From: Ilumatobacteraceae bacterium
GTDB taxonomy: Bacteria > Actinomycetota > Acidimicrobiia > Acidimicrobiales > Ilumatobacteraceae
DNA length: 64,000 nt
Assembly (NCBI GenBank): GCA_021298435.1
Contig: JAJTFJ010000010.1
Location: forward strand, 33,036 to 97,035
Direction of reading: 5' to 3'
Shown here one piece after another: positions 8,103 through 16,372 of the stretch (its first letter is position 1; the number at the start of each line of letters is the position of its first letter). The notes beneath the pieces are model-generated. The model was not told where the DNA came from. It saw only the letters and a program-made list of their open reading frames with translations, and made no database searches. The translations under genes and the position numbers were made by a program.

Positions 8103-8105
8103 GCG

Positions 8106-9533
8106 TTACGCCGATGCAAGAGGGATACGAATTTTGTGTGTTGCTTCGTGCAAGACCTCAACAAGGTGACCCTTGAGGTAGTGCGCAGCGGCGTCTTCAA
8201 TTTCAACACTGCAATAAGTACCGGGGCGCAATGGCTGTGGCACGGTGAAGTGCACCAACTTGAACTGGCGTGTGCGGCCCGACATGATGCGTGGATCTTG
8301 CTTGCTGGGGCCGTCAACAACGACCTCTTCAATGCGACCAATGCGCTCGCGGTGTTTGCGCAACGCACTGCGTTCCACAACAACACGCAGACGATCAAAA
8401 CGATCTCCCACTTCGGCAGGATCGCAGAACTTCTCCACCATCAATGCAGCTTCTGTTCCTTCACGCGGAGAGAAGATGAACTCAAACACCGAATCGAAGT
8501 CTGCTTCCGCAGCAACTTCCATGGTGCGAACAAAGTCAGCTTCGGTTTCGCCAGGGAACCCCACGATGATGTCGCTGGTCACTGCAATGTCTGGCATCAA
8601 GCGACGTGCTTCAGCAAGACGCTCCAGATATCGGTCTGCGGTGTAGCCACGATGCATGAGAGACAACACGCGATCAGAGCCTGATTGCAATGGGTAGTGC
8701 AACTGTTCGCACACTGCTGCTGTCTGCGCCATCGCTTCAAGAACATCAATGCGCATGTCTTTGGGGTGCGGGCTCGTGTATCGCACGCGACGAATACCTT
8801 CGACTGCTCCGACCTCGCGCAACAACTGAGCAAACTGTGGACTCGCCGACACATCCGCACCATCACGACGCGCAGCAAGCGACAAGTCGCGGCCATAGCT
8901 ATTCACGTTCTGACCCAGAAGAGTCACTTCTGTGATTCCTTGTGCAGCAAGAGATGCCACTTCGCTCACAATGTCAGTGAATGGACGACTGATTTCCTTG
9001 CCACGCACTGATGGCACGATGCAATACGCACACGTGTTGTCGCAACCGATCTGAATCGTGACCCATGCGTTGTACGAGGTCTCACGGCGTGCTGGCAAAG
9101 CGCTCGGGAACAGAGCATGGTCATCCATGACTGCTTCTTCGAGAATCTCAGTAATCGGGCCATGTTCAGCGGCATATGCAAGAAGCTCGTTGGTGCGGTG
9201 CACATTGTGCGTCCCCATCACCACGTCGACCCACGGGGCACGCGTCTGGACAATGTCTTTGTCCTTCTGAGACAAGCAACCACCCACGACGATGCGACGA
9301 CCGTCCTTGGCGTCTTTCCATGTCTTGAGGTGGCCCAGGGTGCCGTACAACTTGTTGTCGGCGTTCTCACGAATACAGCAGGTGTTCAACACCACGACAT
9401 CGGCATCGGCATCATCTTCTGCCCTGGTCATTCCGTCGGACTCCAAGAGGCCAGCGATCCGTTCGGAGTCGTGTTCGTTCATCTGACACCCAAAGGTGCG
9501 AACTACATAGGACTCTGGGCTCTTGCCACTCAC
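8106..9533 (-). CDS. miaB: tRNA-2-methylthio-N6-dimethylallyladenosine synthase
   Basis: A 475-residue radical-SAM methylthiotransferase. The N-terminal UPF0004 domain provides Cys16 (RTFGCQMN), Cys52 and Cys86 for the auxiliary cluster. The radical SAM motif is Cys164-x3-Cys168-x2-Cys171 (GCDNTCAYC). A C-terminal TRAM domain follows. The start is a GTG at 9533 with no strong ribosome site; the frame is open a little further upstream, so the exact start is uncertain. It heads the miaB-miaA-dapF-hflX-dapC run. Confidence 0.95.
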   Translation of the reverse strand: MSGKSPESYVVRTFGCQMNEHDSERIAGLLESDGMTRAEDDADADVVVLNTCCIRENADNKLYGTLGHLKTWKDAKDGRRIVVGGCLSQKDKDIVQTRAPWVDVVMGTHNVHRTNELLAYAAEHGPITEILEEAVMDDHALFPSALPARRETSYNAWVTIQIGCDNTCAYCIVPSVRGKEISRPFTDIVSEVASLAAQGITEVTLLGQNVNSYGRDLSLAARRDGADVSASPQFAQLLREVGAVEGIRRVRYTSPHPKDMRIDVLEAMAQTAAVCEQLHYPLQSGSDRVLSLMHRGYTADRYLERLAEARRLMPDIAVTSDIIVGFPGETEADFVRTMEVAAEADFDSVFEFIFSPREGTEAALMVEKFCDPAEVGDRFDRLRVVVERSALRKHRERIGRIEEVVVDGPSKQDPRIMSGRTRQFKLVHFTVPQPLRPGTYCSVEIEDAAAHYLKGHLVEVLHEATHKIRIPLASA

Positions 9534-9630
9534 GCTGTTGAGGCTACCGACCCTCAGCGCACGCCCCCTTTAATTGGTGGAGCGGAATTGATTAGCTAGA
9601 ACCTCAATGAATTGACCCTGAGAAAGCCGG

Positions 9631-9659
9631 AAGGCCGGTCCCCGCCTGGGACCGGCCTT
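9631..9659 (-). terminator. Strong hairpin after recA
   Basis: A perfect 12-bp stem AAGGCCGGTCCC / GGGACCGGCCTT with a 5-nt loop lies between the recA stop and miaB. Neither side has a convincing T tract, so this may be a factor-assisted terminator or processing site. Confidence 0.65.
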
Positions 9660-9695
9660 CATACGAGTGGCAGCTCGTCCTTGGTAACTGACGAA

Positions 9696-10748
9696 TCAGT
9701 CAAGTTCGATTGGAGCTTCGTCCTTTTCAGAGAATGCTTCTTCTTCAAGGTCGTTCAGGCCAGCCTGAGCACGAATCTTCTGTTCCATGTCCACCATGAG
9801 TTCTGGGTGATCATGCAAGTAGTTCTTGGCGTTCTCGCGGCCCTGACCCAACTGCTCACCTTCATAGGTGAACCATGCGCCGGACTTCTTCGCGATTGCC
9901 ATTTCGACTGCAAGGTCGAGCAATGCGCCTTCGCGACTAATGCCCTTTCCGTACATGATGTCGAACTCAGCCTGACGGAATGGTGGAGCAACCTTGTTCT
10001 TCACAACCTTCACACGAGTACGTGCACCAGTTACTTCTGCACCGTCCTTGATGGCTTCAATACGACGGATGTCGAGGCGAACCGATGAATAGAACTTGAG
10101 TGCACGACCACCAGGAGTTGTTTCTGGTGAACCGAACATCACGCCGATCTTTTCGCGCAATTGGTTAATGAAAATACAGATGGTGTTCGACTTGTTGAGG
10201 TTGGCGGTGAGCTTGCGCAATGCCTGGCTCATAAGACGAGCCTGGAGACCCACGTGTGAGTCGCCCATGTCGCCTTCGATTTCTGCACGTGGTGTGAGTG
10301 CAGCAACCGAGTCGATAACGAGAACGTCAATCGCACCAGAGCGGATGAGCATGTCGGCGATTTCGAGCGCCTGCTCACCAGTGTCTGGCTGCGAGATGAG
10401 GAGCTGATCGATGTCGACACCAATAGCCTTCGCGTACACAGGGTCCATGGCGTGCTCGGCGTCGACGTAGGCACAGATGCCGCCGTTGCGCTGAGCTTCT
10501 GCAACAACGTGCATTGCGAGGGTGGACTTACCGGAGGACTCTGGTCCGAAGATTTCGACAACGCGACCGCGTGGCAAGCCACCTACTCCGAGAGCAAGGT
10601 CGAGAGGAAGGGCGCCGGTGGGAATGGCTTCGATCGCCATTGAACCCTTCTCGCCCATTCGCATGATGGAACCTTTTCCATACTGCTTGTCAATCTGGGC
10701 GAGGGCCGCATCAAGGGCTTTGTCGCGTTCTGGTGTTGGTGTGCTCAT
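9696..10748 (-). CDS. recA: Recombinase RecA
   Basis: A 350-residue RecA: Walker [10 protein letters not shown] (68-76), DAEHAMDP, the L2 loop region around [15 protein letters not shown] and an acidic C-terminal tail. It drives strand exchange and stimulates LexA self-cleavage. There is no intein. A LexA box sits about 90 bp upstream. The usual actinobacterial partner recX is not found between recA and miaB. Confidence 0.98.
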   Translation of the reverse strand: MSTPTPERDKALDAALAQIDKQYGKGSIMRMGEKGSMAIEAIPTGALPLDLALGVGGLPRGRVVEIFGPESSGKSTLAMHVVAEAQRNGGICAYVDAEHAMDPVYAKAIGVDIDQLLISQPDTGEQALEIADMLIRSGAIDVLVIDSVAALTPRAEIEGDMGDSHVGLQARLMSQALRKLTANLNKSNTICIFINQLREKIGVMFGSPETTPGGRALKFYSSVRLDIRRIEAIKDGAEVTGARTRVKVVKNKVAPPFRQAEFDIMYGKGISREGALLDLAVEMAIAKKSGAWFTYEGEQLGQGRENAKNYLHDHPELMVDMEQKIRAQAGLNDLEEEAFSEKDEAPIELD

Positions 10749-10837
10749 GGTGTGTGCCTTTCGGATGCATCCTCAGCGGTTGCTGTGGATGACGGACTGT
10801 ATGCAATGGGTGTGTTCGAACAACAACACTGTAACTA

Positions 10838-10851
10838 CGAACAGGTGTTCG
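10838..10851. promoter_or_regulatory. LexA (SOS) box upstream of recA
   Basis: CGAACAGGTGTTCG has both half-sites perfect and lies 90 bp upstream of the recA start. It marks recA as part of the same regulon as lexA. Confidence 0.88.
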
Positions 10852-10942
10852 GTCAAGCATTTGTTGTCGGCGCCATGTGCACCGCAGTCCCCGCTACGCG
10901 GCAACCCAATTATTTGGGCCGAGCAGGTAGGACCTTAGCCAA

Positions 10943-11368
10943 TCAGGACTTGACTTTCAGCCATTCTTCGGCCTGGGCAATATCTTCTGGTGATGGTGGC
11001 CGAAGGAAGAGGTCGACGCCCTGCCAGACGCCATATGTGAGCGGATACGAGATGATCGGAATGCCAATCGCCATCACGCCGGCAACGACCAGCAACGGGA
11101 CCAGGGCCACTCCAAAGATGACTGAGATGACCATCCACGCGATGATGCTGCCGAATGTCATGAACACGCCCATGGTTGCGGCACCGAGCTCGTAGCCCTC
11201 ATAGCCGCGTTCCCAATTGATGCCACACGTTTGGCACTGTGCTTCTTTTTTGTACCACGACGAAAAGAAAGAACCTTTGCCGCCGCACCATGCGCACCGC
11301 CGAAAAAGCCCGCGAATAATCATGCGTGGCAATGCTGGTCTGGTGTGGTCATGCAGTGGATGTGTCAT
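10943..11368 (-). CDS. DUF983-type zinc-ribbon membrane protein
   Basis: A 141-residue protein. The N-terminal half has a zinc ribbon CAWC...CQTC (first pair around residues 25-28). The C-terminal half has two hydrophobic membrane segments (roughly 66-87 and 89-111) and a short charged tail. The DUF983 match is from pattern only and the function is unknown. The ATG at 11368 has a GGAGG site 5 nt upstream, which rules out the longer frame to 11416. A CsoR-family-like operator lies 65 bp upstream of this start. Confidence 0.78.
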   Translation of the reverse strand: MTHPLHDHTRPALPRMIIRGLFRRCAWCGGKGSFFSSWYKKEAQCQTCGINWERGYEGYELGAATMGVFMTFGSIIAWMVISVIFGVALVPLLVVAGVMAIGIPIISYPLTYGVWQGVDLFLRPPSPEDIAQAEEWLKVKS

Positions 11369-11432
11369 CGGGGCCTCCGGGAAGCGACTGAGTAAAGCGC
11401 TTCTTGCTTTCCTCAAACTGTAGGTTACCGAT

Positions 11433-11448
11433 ATACCCCCCTAGGTAT
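11433..11448. promoter_or_regulatory. Second CsoR/CstR-type operator
   Basis: ATACCCCCCTAGGTAT differs from the reverse complement of the site at 3449-3464 at only three central positions. It lies upstream of the DUF983 gene and about 110 bp upstream of tRNA-His. Shared control with the persulfide locus is inferred. Confidence 0.55.
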
Positions 11449-11560
11449 CCAATATTTACTGAAGTGACACTTGGCAGAGCGCTGCTTTTCCCACAACATT
11501 GTCTTGCCTCAATTGCAGTTGGGAGAATCAGGTGAAGGTGGCACACTGTTGGTCTCCATG

Positions 11561-11637
11561 GTGGGCGTAGCTCAGTTGGTTAGAGCGCCAGGTTGTGGTC
11601 CTGGAGGCCGGGGGTTCGAGACCCCTCGTCCACCCCA
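11561..11637 (+). tRNA. tRNA-His (GTG anticodon)
   Basis: A cloverleaf with acceptor GTGGGCG / CGTCCAC, anticodon stem CCAGG-TTGTGGT-CCTGG, a T arm GGGGG-TTCGAGA-CCCCT and an encoded CCA end. The discriminator is C, and the base before the gene (11560) is G, giving the G-1:C73 pair diagnostic of histidine tRNA. Confidence 0.96.
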
Positions 11638-11643
11638 TTCGCT

Positions 11644-11671
11644 CGCTGGCATCGAGAAATCGATGCCAGCG
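11644..11671 (+). terminator. Perfect 12-bp hairpin with GAAA loop after tRNA-His
   Basis: CGCTGGCATCGA and TCGATGCCAGCG pair perfectly around a GAAA tetraloop, 7 nt after the tRNA CCA. No T run follows, so it is a terminator or processing hairpin between the two tRNA genes. Confidence 0.6.
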
Positions 11672-11726
11672 AAATGAATGTTTGGGTAACGCTATGGAGC
11701 ACCGTCTAAGGTGTGAACTTCATAAC

Positions 11727-11802
11727 GCGCCTTTAGCTCAGCTGGTAGAGCAACGGACTCTTAATCCGCAGGTCCTGGGTTCGATCCCCAGAGGGCGCAC
11801 CA
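11727..11802 (+). tRNA. tRNA-Lys (CTT anticodon)
   Basis: A 76-nt cloverleaf with acceptor GCGCCTT / AGGGCGC, D arm GCTC-AGCTGGTA-GAGC, anticodon loop ACTCTTAAT reading CTT, T arm CTGGG-TTCGATC-CCCAG and an encoded ACCA end. Confidence 0.97.
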
Positions 11803-11810
11803 ATTTAATG

Positions 11811-11840
11811 AAGCCCAGCGGTATTTCGCTGGGCTTTTGT
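11811..11840 (+). terminator. Terminator after tRNA-Lys
   Basis: A 10-bp stem AAGCCCAGCG / CGCTGGGCTT with a 6-nt loop is followed by TTGTG, 8 nt after the tRNA end. Confidence 0.8.
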
Positions 11841-11867
11841 GATTCTCGGACATTGCATCTTGAGTCG

Positions 11868-11879
11868 CCCCCCCCCCCC
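11868..11879 (+). repeat. Homopolymer tract of 12 C
   Basis: Twelve consecutive C residues lie between the tRNA-Lys terminator and the LuxR-type gene, about 50 bp upstream of its start. Such tracts are slippage-prone. It could affect promoter spacing, or its length could be a sequencing artefact. Confidence 0.85.
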
Positions 11880-11928
11880 GAAAAAGGGAGATACCGTTGG
11901 GTAAGGCAACCAAAAATCGGGGGATTTT

Positions 11929-12615
11929 GTGAACGTCATCATTTTCGGGCAATTCAAAAAAGCATGCGAATGGATGGCCAATGAAATCAATGTTCAACCC
12001 GGACCTTGTGTTGCAGTTCCTGTCACAACCGCCGAGGAATACAAAGAATTAGCCCGTCAGTTACAGGATTTCGCTCTGATTGTCGGCCAATACAAACTGG
12101 CCGACTACCAACCTGCCGAAGCAGCACTGGCACAAGAAGGCATCTTTCCCAAACGGCGCATTATGTGCGCAGCGTCTGTGAGCGCAATGTTGTTGCAGTG
12201 GGCATCAGATCAGTTCTATGACGGCGTAATTGATCTCGTGAATTATCGAAAAACTTTTGCTCCCGATTCTGTCGCATTGTTGAATGCCGAAAAAGGAATC
12301 GGATATGCATCAGTGGGGTTCCCCCTGACGACGGCACTTCCCCTCATGATCCCCTATCGCGACAGTATCGATGAAGACATTGTGCGACTTATCTCGTACG
12401 GCTTTAGCAATGCCGAGATTGCCGAGAGCATTCGCTTCTCCGTTCAAACTGTTCGTAATCGTATTTCGCAATTGCTGTTGGCGTCCGGTGCACGCAACCG
12501 CACACAACTCAGCACGATCTACCTCTTGCAATTCACAACATTTAATGAGGGCGAATCACACCCACGGTTGACATTGGGCAGTGAAGTTCCGAACGATCAG
12601 ACTGAAGTACTCTGA
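11929..12615 (+). CDS. Orphan LuxR-type helix-turn-helix protein
   Basis: A 228-residue protein. The C-terminal part (about 145-200) is a LuxR/FixJ-type HTH: IVRLISYGFSNAEIAESI followed by TVRNRISQLLLASG and RNRTQL. The N-terminal 140 residues do not show a receiver phosphorylation site pattern that I recognise. They read as a degenerate receiver-like or novel sensory domain (starts NVIIFGQFKKA). The GTG start at 11929 is preceded by GGGGGA. Its target is unknown; the next gene on the strand is the ABM-like protein. Confidence 0.7.
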   Translation: MNVIIFGQFKKACEWMANEINVQPGPCVAVPVTTAEEYKELARQLQDFALIVGQYKLADYQPAEAALAQEGIFPKRRIMCAASVSAMLLQWASDQFYDGVIDLVNYRKTFAPDSVALLNAEKGIGYASVGFPLTTALPLMIPYRDSIDEDIVRLISYGFSNAEIAESIRFSVQTVRNRISQLLLASGARNRTQLSTIYLLQFTTFNEGESHPRLTLGSEVPNDQTEVL

Positions 12616-12667
12616 TTCAATTCTGGATTGCCTTCCAGTAGGCACACACCTTGCATCGGAGTTTTCC

Positions 12668-12955
12668 ATGGCTGTTCTTGAAGTAGAAACGTTCACCCTG
12701 AACCCAGGCGTCGATGCCGCTACCTTTCGCGCGCTTGACGAAGCGATGCAGGAATGGTGCTACCTGAATCGTCCAGGCCTTGCGCGACGCACCACAGCCC
12801 ATGCCGATGACAACACGTACGTTGTCATCACATTGTTTGAGACGGCCGAGCAGTCTCAACCGAAGTACTACACAGCAACAGACGCAGTCGTTGTTGCGTG
12901 GAGTGCAGCGGTTACAGAATCCAGTCGCAAGACGACTGTGTATTCATTGCTCTGA
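12668..12955 (+). CDS. Small alpha/beta-barrel (ABM-like) hypothetical protein
   Basis: A 95-residue protein beginning MAVLEVETFTLNPGVDAATF, with alternating strands and an ITLFETAEQS segment. The pattern fits the dimeric alpha/beta barrel (antibiotic monooxygenase-like) superfamily, but no catalytic residues can be named. The ATG at 12668 has GGAG 7 nt upstream; the longer frame to 12581 overlaps the previous gene. Its stop abuts the stop of the convergent VOC gene with no gap. Confidence 0.6.
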   Translation: MAVLEVETFTLNPGVDAATFRALDEAMQEWCYLNRPGLARRTTAHADDNTYVVITLFETAEQSQPKYYTATDAVVVAWSAAVTESSRKTTVYSLL

Positions 12956-13309
12956 TTACTGCTGTACCAGCGTGATCGGATTGCCTTCAGGGTCTTTGAT
13001 GCCTGCGATCAACGCACGGCCCGGGATTTGAAACGGCTCCGACGTCAACGAGCCACCGAGTTCCACTGCCATCGCGCGCGATGCTTCAACGTCCTTCACC
13101 TGAATAAACAGCGTGACTCCACTGCGATCGCTTTGACGCATGTGGCCGCCAATACCGTTTTCTGGTCCACCGATTCCTGCAGGAATCTGACGGATGAATC
13201 CTTCACCAATGTCCCAGCTGAACATCTCGCGATAAAAGTTCTCGAGCAGGTCAGCGTCTAACGCTTCAATCTCGAAATAAACAACGGGGCGTGCCCAATC
13301 TTTTGCCAT
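12956..13309 (-). CDS. VOC-family (glyoxalase-like) protein
   Basis: A 117-residue protein with paired beta-alpha-beta-beta-beta halves: VVYFEIEALDADLLENFYRE then a second half ending GIKDPEGNPITLVQQ. The DPEGN..TLVQ ending is typical of the vicinal oxygen chelate superfamily. Substrate is not predictable. ATG 13309 has a GGAG site 7 nt upstream that overlaps the stop of the upstream methyltransferase gene, suggesting one operon. Confidence 0.75.
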   Translation of the reverse strand: MAKDWARPVVYFEIEALDADLLENFYREMFSWDIGEGFIRQIPAGIGGPENGIGGHMRQSDRSGVTLFIQVKDVEASRAMAVELGGSLTSEPFQIPGRALIAGIKDPEGNPITLVQQ

Positions 13310-13318
13310 GACGTTCTC

Positions 13319-14485
13319 CTACAAACTGAAGGCTGCAACAACTTCCACGTGGTGTGTTTCGGGGAAGATGTCAAGAACTTCTACTTCACCAATGGTGTAG
13401 CCAGCATCGGTCAGCAACTTCGCATCGCGAGCACCAGCAACCGGATCACAACTCACCAAGATGATGGTCTGCGCACCAGTTTCGATGATTGCTTGTGAGC
13501 CATGCTTGCCCAAACCATGACGCGATGGGTCAGCAATGACCACATCTACCTCGGCCGCTTCCCACGTATCAACGTTTGCCTGTTCAATCACTGCGGCACA
13601 TTCGGCCAAGTTACGAACTGCATCACGACATGCGGATTCTGACGACTCCACGAGCAGCAACTCATCAAAACGCTGAGAGAACGCAAGGCTGAACAAGCCA
13701 ACGCCGCCATATGCATCAAGCAACATCCCGCCTTCGATACCCAGGTTGTCCAAGCGACGCGACACAGAGTCAACAATCAACTCTGCAGCTTCGGGTGACG
13801 ACTGGAAGAAGGAACCCATCGAGACTTTAAACAGATGCTCGCCCACTTTTTCTGTGATGGTGGCACGCTCCCCTGTTTTCAAACCAGCAGGGAGCCCATT
13901 GGCTAATTTGCCCTCGTGAGCCCACACACCAATGTCGCCCGTGCGCGCACCCACGCGAATGGTGACTTCACCCGCACCTTCGAGAACAGGACGCGAGATG
14001 AAGTCGTTCAACAACGGATGCGACACCATGCACGACGACACAGGAACAATGTCGTGCGATTCATGCGCACGGAAACCAAGATTGCCCGAGCTGTCGCTCA
14101 CCATGCGCACAGTGGTGCGACGAGCATCTTCGGTGAGACGGCGTAACTGCGGATCAACCTCAAGACGCGCTGTGCGTGCATACGCCTCAGCAACAATGGC
14201 CAACTTTGCCTGACCCTGAATGCGGCGCTCGATGTGCTGCCAATCGCATCCACCGCAACCTTGTGCCACGTGCTCACACGGCGGAACACGGCGGTTCTTG
14301 CTTGGCTCGGTAATGGACAACAGTTGTCCACGCCCAAAGTCGTTCTTCTTCTCCGACAGTTCAATCTCCACCAGCTCGCCTTCAACGACGCCAGGAACGA
14401 ACACCACGCGACCATCATCCATGCGGGCTAAGCCGTCGCCACCGGCAACGAGTTTTTCGATACGAACTGAATGGGTCGATGTCAC
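13319..14485 (-). CDS. TrmA/RlmD-family RNA m5U methyltransferase
   Basis: A 388-residue protein. An N-terminal TRAM domain (about 1-60) is followed by FeS ligands Cys70, Cys77 and Cys80 (CEHVAQGCGGC) and a later SSCMVSHP. The SAM-binding motif is LLDAYGGVGLFSL, then ADPSRHGLG and the catalytic Cys loop LVSCDPVAGARD. It methylates uridine C5 in rRNA or tRNA; which position cannot be read. DPSRHG replaces the more usual DPPR.G. The start is a GTG at 14485, divergent from rpe. Confidence 0.88.
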   Translation of the reverse strand: MTSTHSVRIEKLVAGGDGLARMDDGRVVFVPGVVEGELVEIELSEKKNDFGRGQLLSITEPSKNRRVPPCEHVAQGCGGCDWQHIERRIQGQAKLAIVAEAYARTARLEVDPQLRRLTEDARRTTVRMVSDSSGNLGFRAHESHDIVPVSSCMVSHPLLNDFISRPVLEGAGEVTIRVGARTGDIGVWAHEGKLANGLPAGLKTGERATITEKVGEHLFKVSMGSFFQSSPEAAELIVDSVSRRLDNLGIEGGMLLDAYGGVGLFSLAFSQRFDELLLVESSESACRDAVRNLAECAAVIEQANVDTWEAAEVDVVIADPSRHGLGKHGSQAIIETGAQTIILVSCDPVAGARDAKLLTDAGYTIGEVEVLDIFPETHHVEVVAAFSL

Positions 14486-14555
14486 TCATTCAGCGTATGC
14501 CACGCAGAGCAATCCCCTCGGGACTCGCACCACCTCATTGGCTAAGGTGAAGCCC

Positions 14556-15242
14556 GTGACGTTGCCGATCCAAATCGCCCCCTCTGTACTGCCCGCTGAT
14601 TTCTCCAAGTTTGGTGAAGAGATCCATGCATTAGATGAGGCCGGCGTCGACATCATCCAATTCGATGTGATGGACGGCCAATTCGTGCCCAACCTCACCT
14701 TCGGACCCGACGTGATCGCCGCTGTGCGTCCGTACACCACCAAGCCATTTGAAGCACACCTCATGGTCTACACACCTGACGTCATGGCCCAGCGCTACAT
14801 CGAAGCCGGCTGCCAACGTCTCATCGTGCACGCCGAGGCATGCACGCACTTGCATCGCACTCTTGAAAACATTCGCACCATGGGCGCCACTGCTGCAGTT
14901 GCACTCAACCCGCACACCCCGGCGAGCACCGTTGAGAACATTCTTGATCTTGTCGACATGGTGTTGGTGATGACTGTGAACCCAGGTTTTGGCGGACAGA
15001 GCTACATCAAGACAATGGAGCCAAAGATTCGTCAAGTGCGCGACATGATTGCCGCACGCGGTCTGAATGACACAGTGCACCTTGAAGTTGATGGCGGCAT
15101 TTCTCCGACGACAATTGCTGGTGCTGCGAAAGCGGGAGCAAATGTTCTCATCGCTGGCAGCGCGCTCTACAAAGACCCACTTGGTCTCGGTCACGCAGTG
15201 ACAGAGCTACGCGCTCTTGCCACCGCAGCATTTGCTGACTAA
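14556..15242 (+). CDS. rpe: Ribulose-phosphate 3-epimerase
   Basis: A 228-residue TIM-barrel enzyme interconverting ribulose-5-P and xylulose-5-P (pentose phosphate or Calvin pathways). Motifs are APSVLPADFSKF, FDVMDGQFVPNLTFG, HLMV, MTVNPGFGGQ and EVDGGI. The GTG at 14556 is preceded by AAGGTG at 6 nt; a GTG at 14547 is possible. The frame opens far upstream but that part lies antisense to the methyltransferase. Confidence 0.94.
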   Translation: MTLPIQIAPSVLPADFSKFGEEIHALDEAGVDIIQFDVMDGQFVPNLTFGPDVIAAVRPYTTKPFEAHLMVYTPDVMAQRYIEAGCQRLIVHAEACTHLHRTLENIRTMGATAAVALNPHTPASTVENILDLVDMVLVMTVNPGFGGQSYIKTMEPKIRQVRDMIAARGLNDTVHLEVDGGISPTTIAGAAKAGANVLIAGSALYKDPLGLGHAVTELRALATAAFAD

Positions 15243-15246
15243 GGCT

Positions 15247-15978
15247 CTACTTCTTTCGAGCAGGTTGTCTCGCGGGCTTTGTGCCGCGGCGTAACCACAC
15301 AAGTCCGAAGAGTCCCATCAGAACCAACACGGGCGGCAGCAGAACTGCAACGGCGATGCGCCATGGCTGCTCGAACAACGTGCCAAGAATGCTGGTGCTA
15401 ATTGCAGTGCCATCGGTGTGCAATGTTCGCGCAGCGGCTTCAAACTCCGGACATTTTTTATTTGACCCAACAACTTGAGCACCACCAAACAGCTCGGCGG
15501 TGTCGCGAATCGTTGACGACAACTTCAGCGATACTGCATCGGGGTTTGCGCCCACAATGTAGGACTTGTTGGTCTTGAGATACTTCACATCTGCGCCGTA
15601 CCGCACTTCTACTATGTTGTTCGCGATGTAACCCTCGAGAGATCCAGCACGCATCTGCTGCACATCAAATACCGCATTCACGGGGTCTACCGAGATCACA
15701 GTGCCCACAAAAACTGCAATGGCGGTGGGAGGCAAAGCACAACCTTCAGGAACCGTGGTGACAGCTGAGGGCAACGTTGTCGTAGTCGTTGATGTCGTCG
15801 TTGTCGTCAAGGGAACCACACACCCGACTACTGGAATCGTTGTGACCGATGGATCTGACGATGGTGGGCACAAGACAGGCACGGACGTGGTCGTGGTGGT
15901 GGCACCGGATGCAACAATCGGCGACACCGTGATGAATGCGGCAGCCAACAACGGCACAACAAACAGAGAACGACGCAT
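15247..15978 (-). CDS. Secreted, Thr-rich, C-terminally membrane-anchored protein
   Basis: A 243-residue protein of no recognised family. A signal peptide (about 1-26, ending VASGA) is followed by a threonine/proline-rich stretch with runs of Thr (27-75). A globular part follows (about 80-180) with FVGTVISVDPVNAVFDVQQ and a Cys pair. One transmembrane helix near 208-228 ends in a basic tail (RRGTKPARQPARKK). The layout is that of an extracellular domain on a stalk. Convergent with rpe, 4 nt apart. Confidence 0.7.
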   Translation of the reverse strand: MRRSLFVVPLLAAAFITVSPIVASGATTTTTSVPVLCPPSSDPSVTTIPVVGCVVPLTTTTTSTTTTTLPSAVTTVPEGCALPPTAIAVFVGTVISVDPVNAVFDVQQMRAGSLEGYIANNIVEVRYGADVKYLKTNKSYIVGANPDAVSLKLSSTIRDTAELFGGAQVVGSNKKCPEFEAAARTLHTDGTAISTSILGTLFEQPWRIAVAVLLPPVLVLMGLFGLVWLRRGTKPARQPARKK

Positions 15979-16040
15979 CTTTCACACGCTACTCATGCAG
16001 AACACACATGAACGGGCGCTTGAACGGCGATACTAGAGAC

Positions 16041-16151
16041 ATGGGATTTAACCCGACCCGTAAACAAGTTGCCCGCAAGACCGATATCTGGTTTGTGGTT
16101 GCCGCTGTCACCGTGGCATTCGCACTCGTTGCGTGGGCCTTTCTCGGGTAA
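16041..16151 (+). CDS. 36-residue single-pass membrane protein
   Basis: MGFNPTRKQVARKTD followed by a hydrophobic helix to the C-terminus (about 17-35) and a TAA. The basic N-terminus predicts N-in topology. Small proteins of this shape recur in Actinobacteria, and the function is unknown. The start 62 bp from the divergent secreted-protein gene and the adjoining zinc-ribbon gene suggest a real two-gene unit. A longer upstream start at 15936 is not needed. Confidence 0.6.
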   Translation: MGFNPTRKQVARKTDIWFVVAAVTVAFALVAWAFLG

Positions 16152-16153
16152 TC

Positions 16154-16372
16154 GTGGCGCAAGACATCTGGGACGGCGAACTCCATGGCGAGATTGATGT
16201 TCGTCGCGTGCAGCCATACGAAGCACTGAAGCAATACATCTGCCCCGGATGCAATCGTGATATTCCTGCCGGCATGGGTCATGTGGTGACCGTGCCGCGT
16301 GATGCGCCAGACCTTCGTCGCCATTGGCACAAAGCCTGCTGGGAACGCCGCGCTCCACGCTCGCAACGCTAA
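16154..16372 (+). CDS. Small zinc-ribbon protein (CPGC...HWHKACW)
   Basis: A 72-residue protein with CPGCNRDIPAG, a linker, and HWHKACWERRAP. Cys-x2-Cys plus His/Cys ligands form a likely zinc site. The GTG at 16154 follows the stop of the 36-residue gene by 2 nt. Similar actinobacterial proteins with a CPGC...RRHWH..CW core are known as hypotheticals (from memory). Its 3' end overlaps the convergent yraN by 4 nt. Confidence 0.68.
   Translation: MAQDIWDGELHGEIDVRRVQPYEALKQYICPGCNRDIPAGMGHVVTVPRDAPDLRRHWHKACWERRAPRSQR

Noticed and set aside
10814-10821. GTTCGAAC near the recA promoter as another LexA box
   Set aside because: The half-sites are in inverted order and lack the 4-base spacer of the real box at 10838.
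11727-11928. tRNA-Lys as a possible integration site for a mobile element
   Set aside because: No integrase and no repeated tRNA 3' end were seen within the window; the next genes are ordinary small genes.
15760-15930. Repetitive GTTGTCGT-type DNA resembling a short tandem repeat or CRISPR-like array
   Set aside because: It simply encodes Thr runs of the secreted protein on the minus strand; there are no regular spacers.
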